A stretch of 59,744 nucleotides of DNA from assembly GCF_017848315.1 (NCBI RefSeq), contig NZ_JAFKEC010000031.1, positions 1 to 59,744 of the forward strand, written 5' to 3'. The DNA comes from Pseudomonas palmensis. GTDB lineage: Bacteria > Pseudomonadota > Gammaproteobacteria > Pseudomonadales > Pseudomonadaceae. This document shows, piece by piece, positions 37,990-47,038 of the stretch (positions are counted from its first letter, which is position 1; each line of letters begins with the position of its first letter). The notes beneath the pieces were generated by a model. The model had not been told where the DNA came from, made no database searches, and was given only the letters and a program-made list of their open reading frames with translations. The position numbers and the translations under genes were made by a program.

Positions 37990-39879
37990 TCAGCTGGCCC
38001 GCGCCAGGCTGGCCAGCACCCCTTCGATCTCGGCCAGCACGGCCGGGTCGTCCAGGGTCGAGGGCGGGGCGTAGGGCTGGTGGTCGGCGATCTTGCGCAG
38101 CACCGCCCGCAAAATCTTGCCCGAGCGGGTCTTGGGCAGGCGCTTGACCACCCGCACCTGGTTGAAGCAGGCCAGCGCGCCGATCTGCTCGCGCACGCTG
38201 GCCACCAGTTCGGCCTGCAACTGCTGCTCGCTCAGGCTGACCCCGTCCTTGAGCACCACCAGGCCCAACGGCACCTGGCCCTTGATTTCGTCGCGCACCC
38301 CCACCACCGCGCACTCGGCAATCGCCGGGTGGCGCGCCACCAGGTCTTCCATCTCGCCGGTGGACAGCCGGTGCCCGGACACGTTGATCACGTCATCGGT
38401 GCGCCCCATGATGTAGACGAAACCGTCCTCGTCGAGGTAGCCGCCATCGCCGGTGTGGTAGTAGCCGGGGTGGCTGTGCAGGTAGGCCTGCAGGTAGCGC
38501 GCATGGTCGCCCCACAGCGTCTGGCTGCAGCCGGGTGGCAGCGGCAGTGCGATCACGATGGCACCCTGCTCGTTGGGGCCCAGAAGGTGCCCGTCGTCGT
38601 CCAGCACGCGCACGTGGTAACCCGGCACGGCGCGGTTGCTCGAACCCGGACGCACCCCGCAACCTTCCAGCCCGACGCAGGGCGCGGTCACCGGCCAGCC
38701 GGTTTCGGTCTGCCACCAGTGGTCGTGCACGGCCTTGCCGCTGGCCGCCTCCAGCCATTGATGGGTGCTGGAGTCGAGTTTTTCCCCGGCCAGGAAGATC
38801 TGGCGCAGCGAGCTCAGGTCATGGCGCTTGAACAGCTCGCCCTGCGGGTCTTCCTTGCGGATTGCGCGCATGGCCGTGGGTGCGCAGAACAGCCCGTTGA
38901 CCCGGTACTGCTCCACCACGCGCCAGTAGGCGGCAGCGTCCGGGGTGCGGATCGGCTTGCCCTCGTAGAACACCGTGGTGCAGCCGTTCATCAGCGGCCC
39001 GTAGACGATCAGCGAGTGCCCCACCACCCAGCCCACGTCGGAGATGCCCCACCACACATCCCCCGGCTGCATGCCGTAGATATGGCGCAGGGCAAAGCGC
39101 AGCGCCACGGCGTTGCCGCCGTTCTCACGCACGATGCCCTTGGGTTTTCCGGTGGTGCCGGAGGTGTACATGATGTACAGCGGGTCGCCTGCGGCCAAGG
39201 CCACCGGTGGCACCGGGCTGGCCGCAGCCACTGCCGCCTGCCAGTCCAGATCGCGGCCTTCGCGCAGCTCGGCGCGGGCCTGCGGGCGCTGCAGCACCAG
39301 CACCTGGCGCGGCTGGTGGGTGGCCAGTTGCAGGGCCTTGTCCACCAGCGGCTTGTATTCGATGACGCGGTCGAACTCCAGCCCGCAGGAGGCGGTGAGC
39401 AGCAGCGCAGGCCGCGCATCGTCGATGCGCAGGGCCAGCTCGTTGGCGGCAAAGCCACCGAACACCACCGAATGCACCGCGCCGATGCGGGCGCAGGCCA
39501 GCATTGCCATGGCCGCCTGCGGCACCATCGGCATGTAGATGATCACCCCATCGCCCTGCTTCACCCCCAGCTCGCGCAACAGGCCGGCCAGGCGCGCCAC
39601 CTCGTCGCGCAGTTGCACGAAGGTGTAGGTCTGGCGGGTGTCGGTGACGGGCGAGTCGTAGATCAGTGCGGTCTGCTCGCCACGGCCCTGCTCGATCTGG
39701 TGGTCGAGAGCCAGGTAGCAGCTGTTGAGTTGCCCGTCGGCAAACCACTGGTGGGTGCCGTCGGGGTTGGCCACAAGGGTCTGCGCAGGCTTGCGGTACC
39801 AGGCCAGGTGGTCAGCCTGTTCGGCCCAGAACGCGGCGGGGTCGGCAATGGAGCGGTCGTAGCTGTGCTGGTAAGTCAT
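37990..39879 (-). CDS. prpE: Propionyl-CoA synthetase (PrpE-type)
   Basis: 629 residues from ATG 39879 (MTYQHSYDRS); the frame runs far upstream through another gene region and is rejected. Adenylate-forming motifs are present: YIMYTSGTTGKPKGIVRENG, WWQTETGWPVTAP, and the acetylatable lysine in LPKTRSGKILRAVLRKIA. Length matches Salmonella PrpE (about 628). It activates propionate, and more weakly acetate or butyrate, to the CoA ester. It is convergent with zapE, three bases apart, and is not beside the methylcitrate genes here. Acetyl-CoA synthetase is the alternative, but the N-terminus fits PrpE. Confidence 0.87.
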   Translation of the reverse strand: MTYQHSYDRSIADPAAFWAEQADHLAWYRKPAQTLVANPDGTHQWFADGQLNSCYLALDHQIEQGRGEQTALIYDSPVTDTRQTYTFVQLRDEVARLAGLLRELGVKQGDGVIIYMPMVPQAAMAMLACARIGAVHSVVFGGFAANELALRIDDARPALLLTASCGLEFDRVIEYKPLVDKALQLATHQPRQVLVLQRPQARAELREGRDLDWQAAVAAASPVPPVALAAGDPLYIMYTSGTTGKPKGIVRENGGNAVALRFALRHIYGMQPGDVWWGISDVGWVVGHSLIVYGPLMNGCTTVFYEGKPIRTPDAAAYWRVVEQYRVNGLFCAPTAMRAIRKEDPQGELFKRHDLSSLRQIFLAGEKLDSSTHQWLEAASGKAVHDHWWQTETGWPVTAPCVGLEGCGVRPGSSNRAVPGYHVRVLDDDGHLLGPNEQGAIVIALPLPPGCSQTLWGDHARYLQAYLHSHPGYYHTGDGGYLDEDGFVYIMGRTDDVINVSGHRLSTGEMEDLVARHPAIAECAVVGVRDEIKGQVPLGLVVLKDGVSLSEQQLQAELVASVREQIGALACFNQVRVVKRLPKTRSGKILRAVLRKIADHQPYAPPSTLDDPAVLAEIEGVLASLARAS

Positions 39880-40008
39880 CGATCGGTAACCCTGAACTTT
39901 GTTGTTATTAAAAGGGCGAATATCGAGTATGGACGCCAATTGCGCGCCTGCCATGGTACTTAAGTCGGGTATCATCGCCGCCGTCTTCATTGTCCTTGCA
40001 GCCCCTTC

Positions 40009-41316
40009 ATGCACACCCTCGACGACCTCAGGCGCGGCCGCCTGGCAGGTGCCACCCGCCTCGACCTGAGCTGCGGGCTCACGCAGTTCCCGGATGAGAT
40101 CTTCGAACTGGCCGACAGCCTCGAAGTGCTCAACCTGAGCGGCAATGCGTTGAGCAGCCTGCCCCATGACCTGGGCCGGCTGCACCGGCTCAAGGTGCTG
40201 TTCTGCTCCCACAACCGGTTCACCGAGGTGCCGGCCAGCGTAGGCCAGTGCCTGCGCCTGGAAATGGTCGGGTTGCGCAACAACCGCATCACGCACCTGC
40301 CGGCCGCCGCATTGGGCCCCAACCTGCGGGCACTGGTGCTGACCGAGAATTGCCTTGAACAGTTGCCCGACGCACTGGGCGACTGCCAGCAGCTGCAAAA
40401 GCTGATGCTGGCGGGCAACCGCCTGCGCGCCCTGCCGGCCAGCCTTGCGCGGTGCCAGCGGCTCGAACTGCTGCGGGTGTCGGCCAACCGGTTGAGCGAA
40501 CTGCCCCAGTGGCTGCTGACGATGCCCCGCCTGGCGTGGCTGGCGTATGCCGGCAACCCCTTGCCCCAGGGCCTTGCGGCGCCGCAGGCGCCGGGCCGGT
40601 GCGACGCCATCGACTGGCACGCCCTAGAGCTGGGCGAGGTGCTGGGCCAGGGCGCCTCCGGGGTGATTCACCGCGTGCAGGTGGCGGGCCGAAAGGCGGC
40701 GCTCAAGCTGTACAAGGGCCAGATGACCAGCGATGGCTCGCCGCTCAACGAAATGCAGGCGTGCGTGGCAGCTGGCGCCCACCCGAACCTGATCCCGCTG
40801 CTGGGGCAGGTAGCCAACCACCCGCACCAGGTGCCGGGGTTGCTGATGGCGCTGGTGGGCACCCACCTGTCTGCCCTGGCCGGGCCGCCCAGCCTGCAAA
40901 CCTGCACCCGAGACGTCTACCCGCCTGACCTGTGCCTTGGCCTGCAAGCCGCAACCCGGCTGGCGACGGCCATCGCGTCGGTCGCAGCGCACCTGCACCA
41001 GCGCGGCATCACCCACGGCGACCTGTACGCGCACAACATCCTGTGCGATGCACAGGGCAACGCGGTGCTCGGGGACTTTGGCGCGGCATCGTTCTTTGCG
41101 CAGGATGGCAGTGTTGCAGCAGACGCATTGCAGCGTATCGAGGTGCGGGCGTTCGGGGTGTTGCTGGGGGAACTGCTGGCGTGTTGCGGGGAGGCGTCAG
41201 AGGAACTGGCGGACCTGCAGGCGAGCTGTGTTCAGCCGCAGGTGCTGGCAAGGCCGGATTTTGCGCAGGTTGAACGTGTGCTTCGCCGGCAAGGCCGGCT
41301 CCTGCAAGAGGCGTAG
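40009..41316 (+). CDS. Leucine-rich-repeat protein kinase
   Basis: 435 residues. Residues about 15-190 hold seven or so leucine-rich repeats (LEVLNLSGNALSSLPHDLGR, LRALVLTENCLEQLPDALGD). Residues about 200-420 are a eukaryotic-like kinase: glycine loop LGQGASGVIHRVQ, VAIK-type lysine in AALKLYKG, alphaC glutamate in LNEMQACV, catalytic loop ITHGDLYAHNIL (HGD in place of HRD) and DFG in LGDFGAASFF. The motifs suggest an active Ser/Thr kinase. There is no signal peptide or membrane helix. No phosphatase or substrate gene is adjacent. The last 12 codons lie inside a REP element. Target unknown. Confidence 0.82.
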   Translation: MHTLDDLRRGRLAGATRLDLSCGLTQFPDEIFELADSLEVLNLSGNALSSLPHDLGRLHRLKVLFCSHNRFTEVPASVGQCLRLEMVGLRNNRITHLPAAALGPNLRALVLTENCLEQLPDALGDCQQLQKLMLAGNRLRALPASLARCQRLELLRVSANRLSELPQWLLTMPRLAWLAYAGNPLPQGLAAPQAPGRCDAIDWHALELGEVLGQGASGVIHRVQVAGRKAALKLYKGQMTSDGSPLNEMQACVAAGAHPNLIPLLGQVANHPHQVPGLLMALVGTHLSALAGPPSLQTCTRDVYPPDLCLGLQAATRLATAIASVAAHLHQRGITHGDLYAHNILCDAQGNAVLGDFGAASFFAQDGSVAADALQRIEVRAFGVLLGELLACCGEASEELADLQASCVQPQVLARPDFAQVERVLRRQGRLLQEA

Positions 41317-41337
41317 GAGCAGGCCTTGCCGGCGAAG
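41281..41337. repeat. REP inverted pair overlapping the kinase 3' end
   Basis: CTTCGCCGGCAAGGCC... faces ...GGCCTTGCCGGCGAAG. The left arm encodes the last residues and stop (TAG 41314) of the LRR kinase; the right arm ends seven bases before the YebC-like gene stop. A second pair of the same type lies on the other side of that gene. Confidence 0.88.
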
Positions 41338-41344
41338 TGGGTTA

Positions 41345-42052
41345 TCAGCCCGCCAGGCCGACGTACACGTTCTGCACGTCGTCGTTGTCGTCGATGGCTT
41401 CCAGGAATGCCTCGACTTCAGCCATGTGCTCGTCGCTGAGCCCGCTGACCGGGTTCTTGGGGGTGTAGCCGATCTTGGCCGAGATCACCTTGAAGCCCTG
41501 TTGCGGCAAGGCCTTCTGTACCGCGTCCAGGTCGGTGGTGTCGGTGATGAACAGGGTCGAGCCCTCTTCTTCACCTTCCGCGAAGTCCTGTGCACCGGCT
41601 TCGATGGCGGCCATTTCCGGGTCGGCATCAGGGGTTTCAGGGCTGGCTTCGATCAGGCCGACATGGTTGAAGTCCCAGGCCACCGAACCCGAAGCGCCCA
41701 GCTGGCCCTTGCGGAACAGCACGCGAATCTGCGCCACGGTGCGGTTGACGTTGTCGGTCAGGCATTCGACGATCAGCGGCACCTGATGCGGGGCGAAGCC
41801 TTCGTAGGTAACGTGGTGGTACTGCACCGCGTCGCCATCCAGGCCCGCGCCCTTGCGGATGGCGCGTTCCAGGGTCTCTTTGGTCATCGAGGCCTTCTTG
41901 GCCTGTTCCACGGCCAGGCGCAGGCGCGGGTTCATGTCCGGGTCGGCACCGGCCTTGGCCGCGATCTGGATCTCCTTGGACAGCTTGCCCATGATCTTGC
42001 CCTTGGCGTTGGCTGCTACTTCTCTATGCTTGGCTTTCCACTGTGCGCCCAT
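41345..42052 (-). CDS. YebC/PmpR-family protein (YeeN-like)
   Basis: 235 residues with the family core KGKIMGKLSKEIQIAAKAGA, NPRLRLAVEQAKKASMTKET and YEGFAPHQVPLIVECLTDN. The N-terminus (MGAQWKAKHREVAANAKGK) is of the YeeN subtype rather than the MAGHSKW type. Older work treats such proteins as DNA-binding regulators (PmpR); recent work on YebC links the family to translation through difficult proline stretches. It is the only gene between two matching REP pairs. A second YebC paralogue is expected near ruvC elsewhere. Confidence 0.9.
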   Translation of the reverse strand: MGAQWKAKHREVAANAKGKIMGKLSKEIQIAAKAGADPDMNPRLRLAVEQAKKASMTKETLERAIRKGAGLDGDAVQYHHVTYEGFAPHQVPLIVECLTDNVNRTVAQIRVLFRKGQLGASGSVAWDFNHVGLIEASPETPDADPEMAAIEAGAQDFAEGEEEGSTLFITDTTDLDAVQKALPQQGFKVISAKIGYTPKNPVSGLSDEHMAEVEAFLEAIDDNDDVQNVYVGLAG

Positions 42053-42173
42053 CTCGACTCTCTTGTTTCAGCTGCCGGTTCAGGTAGCGACCAGCAAGGT
42101 GGCGTGCAGTTTATACAGGCTGCGCCGGGCAATCGACAAAAAAACGCTGGGCTGTTGCCGGGCCTGGTGAACC

Positions 42174-42230
42174 CTTCGCCGGCAGGGCCGGCTCCTACTG
42201 GCGTTGCAGGAGCCGGCCTTGCCGGCGAAG
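42174..42230. repeat. REP inverted pair upstream of the YebC-like gene
   Basis: CTTCGCCGGCAGGGCCGGCT with CCT faces AGGAGCCGGCCTTGCCGGCG with AAG. Same type as the pair at 41281-41337, differing in two stem positions. From 42231 to 42317 the sequence is AT-rich with no recognisable feature. Confidence 0.88.
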
Positions 42231-42317
42231 AGACCAACATCCACAACCTAGAAACCACTTTAAGTTGTGATTTTTATTTCATATATATCAATCAGATAAG
42301 TCAACAACCTCATGTAG

Positions 42318-43604
42318 TTAAGCAGCTTCACGCTGCGCCACCGCGTGCGCCGCCGCCAGCATCGCCCTGAGCAGCACTGCGCACCCGGCCGCCAGGTCCT
42401 TGGGGTCGGCATTCTCGATTTCGTTATGGCTGATGCCGCCCTCGCACGGCACGAAGATCATCCCGGCCGGGCCCAGTTCGGCCAGGAAGATCGCGTCGTG
42501 CCCGGCCCCGCTGACGATGTCCATGTGCGACATGCCCAGCCCCTGCGCCGCGCTGCGCACCGCCTCCACGCAGCCCTTGTCGAAGTACAGCGGCGGGAAG
42601 TCCGCGGTGGGCGTCAGCGTGTAGGTCAGCCCGTGCTGCTGCGCGGTCGCGGCGATCACCTCCTGCACCTGGGCGATCATCGAGTCCAGCCGCGCCGGCT
42701 CCAGGTGGCGAAAATCCAGGGTCATGCGCACCTCGCCGGGGATCACGTTGCGCGAGCCCGGGTACGCCTGCAGGCAGCCCACCGTGCCGCACGCATGGGG
42801 CTGATGCTCCAGAGCCACGCGGTTGACCGCCGCCACCACCGCACTGGCGCCTACCAGGGCGTCCTTGCGCAGGTGCATCGGGGTCGGCCCGGCGTGGGCC
42901 TCGACACCGCGCAGGGTGAGGTCGAACCATTTCTGCCCCAGCGCGCCGAGCACCACGCCGATGGTCTTGCGCTGGTCCTCCAGGATCGGCCCCTGCTCGA
43001 TATGCGCCTCGAAATAGGCGCCCACCGGGTGCCCACTGACCGCGCGGGTGCCGGCGTAGCCGATCGCATTCAGCGCCTCGCCCACGCTCACGCCCTGGGC
43101 ATCGCGCTTGGCCAGCGTCTCCTGAAGGGTGAACTTCTCGGCGAACACGCCCGAGCCCATCATGCACGGCGCGAACCGCGAGCCCTCCTCGTTGGTCCAC
43201 ACCACAACCTCAAGTGGCGCCTCAGTTTCTATCTGCAAGTCATTGAGTGTACGAAGAACTTCCAGCCCGGCCAGCACCCCGAAGCAGCCATCGAACTTGC
43301 CGCCGGTGGGCTGGGTGTCGATGTGGCTGCCGGTCATTACCGGCGGCAGTTGCGGGTTGCGCCCGGGCCGGCGGGCAAAGATGTTGCCCACCCCGTCCAC
43401 GCTGACGGTGCAGCCGGCAGCCTCGGTCCATTGCACGAACAGGTCGCGGGCCTGGCGGTCCAGGTCGGTCAGGGCCAGGCGGCATACACCGCCTTTGGCG
43501 GTGGCACCCAGTTGCGCCAGCTCCATCAGCGACTGCCACAGGCGCTGGCCATCGATGTGGGCCTGGGTACTTTGCAGAACGTCCTTAGCGGTTTGCATGA
43601 GCAT
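42318..43604 (-). CDS. Zn-dependent amidohydrolase (N-carbamoyl-beta-alanine / ureidopropionase type)
   Basis: 428 residues of the M20/HyuC family. Zinc-binding motifs are clear: MTGSHIDTQPTGGKFDG, VVWTNEEGSRFAPCM, and VSGAGHDAIFLAELG with SHNEIENA near the C-terminus. The family includes beta-ureidopropionase, L-carbamoylase and allantoate amidohydrolase. Beside NCS1 transporter, dihydropyrimidinase and PreTA, the likely step is hydrolysis of N-carbamoyl-beta-alanine to beta-alanine, CO2 and ammonia, the last reductive pyrimidine step. Allantoate hydrolysis is the alternative but no purine genes are near. Transcribed after the transporter, 33 bp downstream. Confidence 0.87.
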   Translation of the reverse strand: MLMQTAKDVLQSTQAHIDGQRLWQSLMELAQLGATAKGGVCRLALTDLDRQARDLFVQWTEAAGCTVSVDGVGNIFARRPGRNPQLPPVMTGSHIDTQPTGGKFDGCFGVLAGLEVLRTLNDLQIETEAPLEVVVWTNEEGSRFAPCMMGSGVFAEKFTLQETLAKRDAQGVSVGEALNAIGYAGTRAVSGHPVGAYFEAHIEQGPILEDQRKTIGVVLGALGQKWFDLTLRGVEAHAGPTPMHLRKDALVGASAVVAAVNRVALEHQPHACGTVGCLQAYPGSRNVIPGEVRMTLDFRHLEPARLDSMIAQVQEVIAATAQQHGLTYTLTPTADFPPLYFDKGCVEAVRSAAQGLGMSHMDIVSGAGHDAIFLAELGPAGMIFVPCEGGISHNEIENADPKDLAAGCAVLLRAMLAAAHAVAQREAA

Positions 43605-43637
43605 CTCCTGCTTGGCCGGCCTCTGCGGGCCGTGGGG

Positions 43638-45125
43638 TTACACGGTGGGTTTGAGGCTGGTGGCACGCGCGCCCTTCAGGCTGCCCAGGGCGTAGTAGAT
43701 CACCCCGCCCAGCGCCGAGCCGGTGAACCAGCCGAAGTCGTAGAACCAGCTGAACGCCGGGCTGTGCAGCGACAACAAGGTCAGCACCACCGGCACGCCG
43801 AAGGCGATGAAGCCGGTCGCGTTCCAGGCCGGGTACACGTCGTCGCGGTACAGCCCGGCAAGGTCGAGGGTCTGCTTGCGCAGCAGGAAGTAGTCCACCA
43901 CCATGATCCCGGCAATCGGCCCCAGCAGGCTGGAATAGCCCAGCAGCCAGTTGGAATACACCGACTCCAGGCTCACGTCCGAGACGATCAGGCCGAGTTT
44001 CTTGAGCAGCTCATGGGCCATCAGCAGCAGGCCCACCAGCCCGGTCAGCAGCACGGCGGTGGTACGCCCGATCCACTTGGGCGCCAGGTTCTGGAAGTCG
44101 TTGGTGGGCGAAACGATGTTGGCCGCGGTGTTGGTCGACAGAGTGGCGATGATGATCAGCGCCATGGCCAGCGCCACCCACAGCGGGCTCTGGATATGCC
44201 CGATCAGGCTCACCGGGTCGGACACCGTCTCGCCCACCAGCGAGGCCGAGGCAGCAGTCAGCACCACCCCCAGCGCGGCAAACAGGAACATGGTCAGCGG
44301 CAGGCCGAAGATCTGCCCCAGGATCTGGTCCTTCTGGCTTCGGGCATAGCGGCTGAAGTCCGGGATGTTCAGCGACAGCGTGGCCCAGAAACCCACCATG
44401 GCGGTCAGCCCGGCGAAGAAGTAGCCGGTCACGCTGGCGCCTTCGGGGCGTTTGGGCGGCTGCGCCAGCAGTTCGCTGAACGACACGTTGGGCAGCGCCC
44501 ACACCAGCAGCCCGGCACCCACCAGCACCAGCAGCGGTGCCGACAGGGTTTCGAGCCACTTGATCGACTCGGCGCCGCGCAGCACCACCCACAGGTTGAG
44601 GCACCAGAACAGCATGAAGCCGATGACCTCGCCGGTGCCGCCCAGCGCCTTCCATTCCGGCCAGAACGAGCCCAGGAAGAGGTGGATGGCCAGCCCGCCG
44701 AACATCGTCTGGATACCGAACCAGCCGCACGCCACCAGCGCGCGGATCAGGCACGGCACGTTGGAGCCGATGATGCCGAACGAGGAGCGCAGCAGCACCG
44801 GGAACGGGATGCCGTACTTGGTGCCGGGGAAGGCATTGAGCGTCAGCGGGATGAGCACGATGGTGTTGGCCAGCAGGATCGCCAGCAGCGCCTCGCCCAC
44901 CGTCAGGCCGAAATACGCCGTGAGCACCCCGCCCAGGGTGTAGGTGGGCACGCAGATCGACATGCCGACCCACAGTGCGGTGATGTGCCATTTGTTCCAG
45001 GTGCGCTGCCCCACCTTGGTCGGGGCGATGTCATGGTTGTAGCGAGGGCTGTCGAGGACGTCGGTGCCGGCGTCGAGCTCGAACAAGCCGTCACGCTCGC
45101 TCACTTGCGATCGGGTCTGGTGCAT
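43638..45125 (-). CDS. NCS1-family nucleobase/hydantoin:cation symporter
   Basis: 495 residues from ATG 45125, with GGAG six bases upstream; the frame runs on to 45251 through the AT-rich gap. About twelve membrane segments are visible. NCS1 features include NKWHITALWVGMSICVPTYT, the TM3 region YGIPFPVLLRSSFGIIGSN and NIPDFSRYARSQKDQ. It probably imports uracil, thymine or hydantoins for the degradation pathway. It is divergent from the dihydropyrimidinase gene and leads the transporter-amidohydrolase unit. Substrate is inferred from neighbours. Confidence 0.9.
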   Translation of the reverse strand: MHQTRSQVSERDGLFELDAGTDVLDSPRYNHDIAPTKVGQRTWNKWHITALWVGMSICVPTYTLGGVLTAYFGLTVGEALLAILLANTIVLIPLTLNAFPGTKYGIPFPVLLRSSFGIIGSNVPCLIRALVACGWFGIQTMFGGLAIHLFLGSFWPEWKALGGTGEVIGFMLFWCLNLWVVLRGAESIKWLETLSAPLLVLVGAGLLVWALPNVSFSELLAQPPKRPEGASVTGYFFAGLTAMVGFWATLSLNIPDFSRYARSQKDQILGQIFGLPLTMFLFAALGVVLTAASASLVGETVSDPVSLIGHIQSPLWVALAMALIIIATLSTNTAANIVSPTNDFQNLAPKWIGRTTAVLLTGLVGLLLMAHELLKKLGLIVSDVSLESVYSNWLLGYSSLLGPIAGIMVVDYFLLRKQTLDLAGLYRDDVYPAWNATGFIAFGVPVVLTLLSLHSPAFSWFYDFGWFTGSALGGVIYYALGSLKGARATSLKPTV

Positions 45126-45472
45126 TGGCCGCTCCACTTTTCTGGTTATGTGCACCTCGCGATGAGGCGCCGGAGTCTTGCGCGTGCAGGTAAGGCAATC
45201 ACGGTCAGGTGATCTGAGAAATCTTGACCATTTACGCATCCTGTCAAGCAAGACAGGACTCGCCAGAAACCTCTCCTAACCCGTAAAAAGAGGTTTTATT
45301 CTTATTTTTCAATAAGTTGAAAACAGAATAAGCATATAAAAAATAATCTTGCCCAATCCCGGATCGCCAACTAGATTCAATTCTTGACGGCGATGACAGG
45401 ATTACTCCGGCGCCGATCACGACAAAAATCTAGAGCCGGTAGCAACCGGTCAAGCCTGCGAGGAGCTTCGTG
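45126..45472. other. 347-bp divergent control region of the pyrimidine genes
   Basis: The gap holds two small hairpins, CCTGTC/GACAGG (45240-45257) and AAACCTCT/AGAGGTTT with a 14-base loop (45267-45296), then an AT-rich stretch to about 45345. Promoters for the transporter (minus) and dihydropyrimidinase (plus) must lie here. I could not name a regulator site, and no regulator gene is adjacent. Confidence 0.5.
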
Positions 45473-46912
45473 ATGACGCTTTTGATTCGTGGCGCCACCC
45501 TGATTACCCATGACGAGAGTTACCCGGCCGACGTGTACTGCGCAGACGGCCTGATCCAGGCCATCGGCCACAACCTCGACGTCCCCGCCGGCTGTACCGT
45601 GCTCGATGGCAGCGGGCAGTACCTGATGCCCGGCGGCATCGACCCCCACACCCACATGCAGCTGCCCTTCATGGGCACGGTGGCCAGCGAGGACTTCTAC
45701 ACCGGCACCGCCGCCGGCCTGGCCGGCGGCACCACCTCGATCATCGACTTCGTGATCCCCAACCCGCAGCAATCGCTGCTCGAAGCCTTTCACCAGTGGC
45801 GCGGCTGGGCCGAGAAATCGGCGGCCGACTACGGCTTTCACGTGGCCATCACCTGGTGGAGCGAGCAGGTGCGCGAGGAAATGGCCGAGCTGGTCAACCA
45901 CCACGGGGTGAACAGCTTCAAGCACTTCATGGCCTACAAGAACGCGATCATGGCCGCCGACGACACCCTGGTCGGCAGCTTCGAGCGCTGCCTGGAGCTG
46001 GGCGCGGTGCCCACGGTGCATGCCGAGAACGGCGAGCTGGTGTACCACCTGCAGCGCAAGCTGCTGGCCCAGGGCATCACCGGCCCCGAAGCGCACCCGC
46101 TGTCGCGCCCTTCGCAGGTGGAAGGCGAAGCGGCCAGCCGTGCCATCCGCATTGCCGAAACCCTCGGCACCCCGCTGTACCTGGTGCACGTGTCCACCCG
46201 CGAGGCGCTGGACGAGATCACCTATGCCCGCGCCAAGGGCCAGCCGGTGTACGGCGAAGTGCTGGCCGGGCACCTCTTGCTGGACGACAGCGTGTACCAG
46301 CACCCCGACTGGCAGACGGCGGCCGGCTATGTGATGAGCCCGCCGTTTCGCCCGCGCGGGCACCAGGAGGCCCTGTGGCACGGGCTGCAATCGGGCAACC
46401 TGCATACCACCGCCACCGACCATTGCTGCTTCTGCGCCGAGCAGAAGGCCGCGGGGCGTGACGATTTCAGCCGTATCCCCAACGGCACGGCGGGCATCGA
46501 GGACCGCATGGCGGTGCTGTGGGACGAAGGCGTGAACACCGGCCGGCTGTCGATGCAGGACTTCGTCGCCCTCACCTCCACCAACACCGCCAAGATCTTC
46601 AACCTGTACCCACGCAAGGGTGCGCTGCGGGTCGGCGCCGATGCCGACCTGGTGCTGTGGGACCCGCACGGCACGCGCACCATCTCGGCCAAGACCCACC
46701 ACCAGAACGTCGACTTCAACATCTTCGAAGGCAAGACGGTGCGCGGGGTGCCCAGCCATACCATCAGCCAGGGCAAGCTGGTGTGGGCCGACGGCGACCT
46801 GCGCGCCGAGCGCGGCGCCGGGCGCTATGTCGAACGGCCGGCATACCCGGCGGTGTTCGACCTGCTGAGCAAGCGTGCGCAGCAGTGCAGGCCCGGCGCG
46901 GTCAAGCGCTGA
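45473..46912 (+). CDS. Dihydropyrimidinase (D-hydantoinase)
   Basis: 479 residues from ATG 45473, with AGGAG seven bases upstream; the GTG three bases earlier is less likely. Binuclear zinc motifs: GGIDPHTHMQLPFMG, the carbamylated lysine region NSFKHFMAYKNA, VHAENGELV, LYLVHVSTREAL and ATDHCCFCAEQK. It opens dihydrouracil or dihydrothymine to N-carbamoyl-beta-amino acids, and the enzyme type is used as D-hydantoinase. It leads the preT-preA genes with a REP pair between, and is divergent from the transporter. High confidence for family and reaction. Confidence 0.94.
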   Translation: MTLLIRGATLITHDESYPADVYCADGLIQAIGHNLDVPAGCTVLDGSGQYLMPGGIDPHTHMQLPFMGTVASEDFYTGTAAGLAGGTTSIIDFVIPNPQQSLLEAFHQWRGWAEKSAADYGFHVAITWWSEQVREEMAELVNHHGVNSFKHFMAYKNAIMAADDTLVGSFERCLELGAVPTVHAENGELVYHLQRKLLAQGITGPEAHPLSRPSQVEGEAASRAIRIAETLGTPLYLVHVSTREALDEITYARAKGQPVYGEVLAGHLLLDDSVYQHPDWQTAAGYVMSPPFRPRGHQEALWHGLQSGNLHTTATDHCCFCAEQKAAGRDDFSRIPNGTAGIEDRMAVLWDEGVNTGRLSMQDFVALTSTNTAKIFNLYPRKGALRVGADADLVLWDPHGTRTISAKTHHQNVDFNIFEGKTVRGVPSHTISQGKLVWADGDLRAERGAGRYVERPAYPAVFDLLSKRAQQCRPGAVKR

Positions 46913-46922
46913 GCCTTTAAAG

Positions 46923-46990
46923 CATCGCGGGTCAAGCCCGCTCCCACAGGTATCGTGCGATCCCGGTGGGAGCGGGCTTGACCCGCGATG
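46923..46990. repeat. REP inverted pair
   Basis: CATCGCGGGTCAAGCCCGCT plus CCCACAGG and reverse complement, inside the hyd-preT intergenic gap. It sits within an apparently co-directed operon and could process or terminate part of the message. Confidence 0.9.
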
Positions 46991-47038
46991 GGCGCGCCAG
47001 CGCCCCGGTTTCTATAAAAAAACAAAGAGGCCACTACC

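Noticed and set aside
39880..40620. Long upstream extension of PrpE
   Set aside because: The open frame continues opposite the LRR kinase gene; ATG 39879 gives the standard PrpE length and N-terminus.
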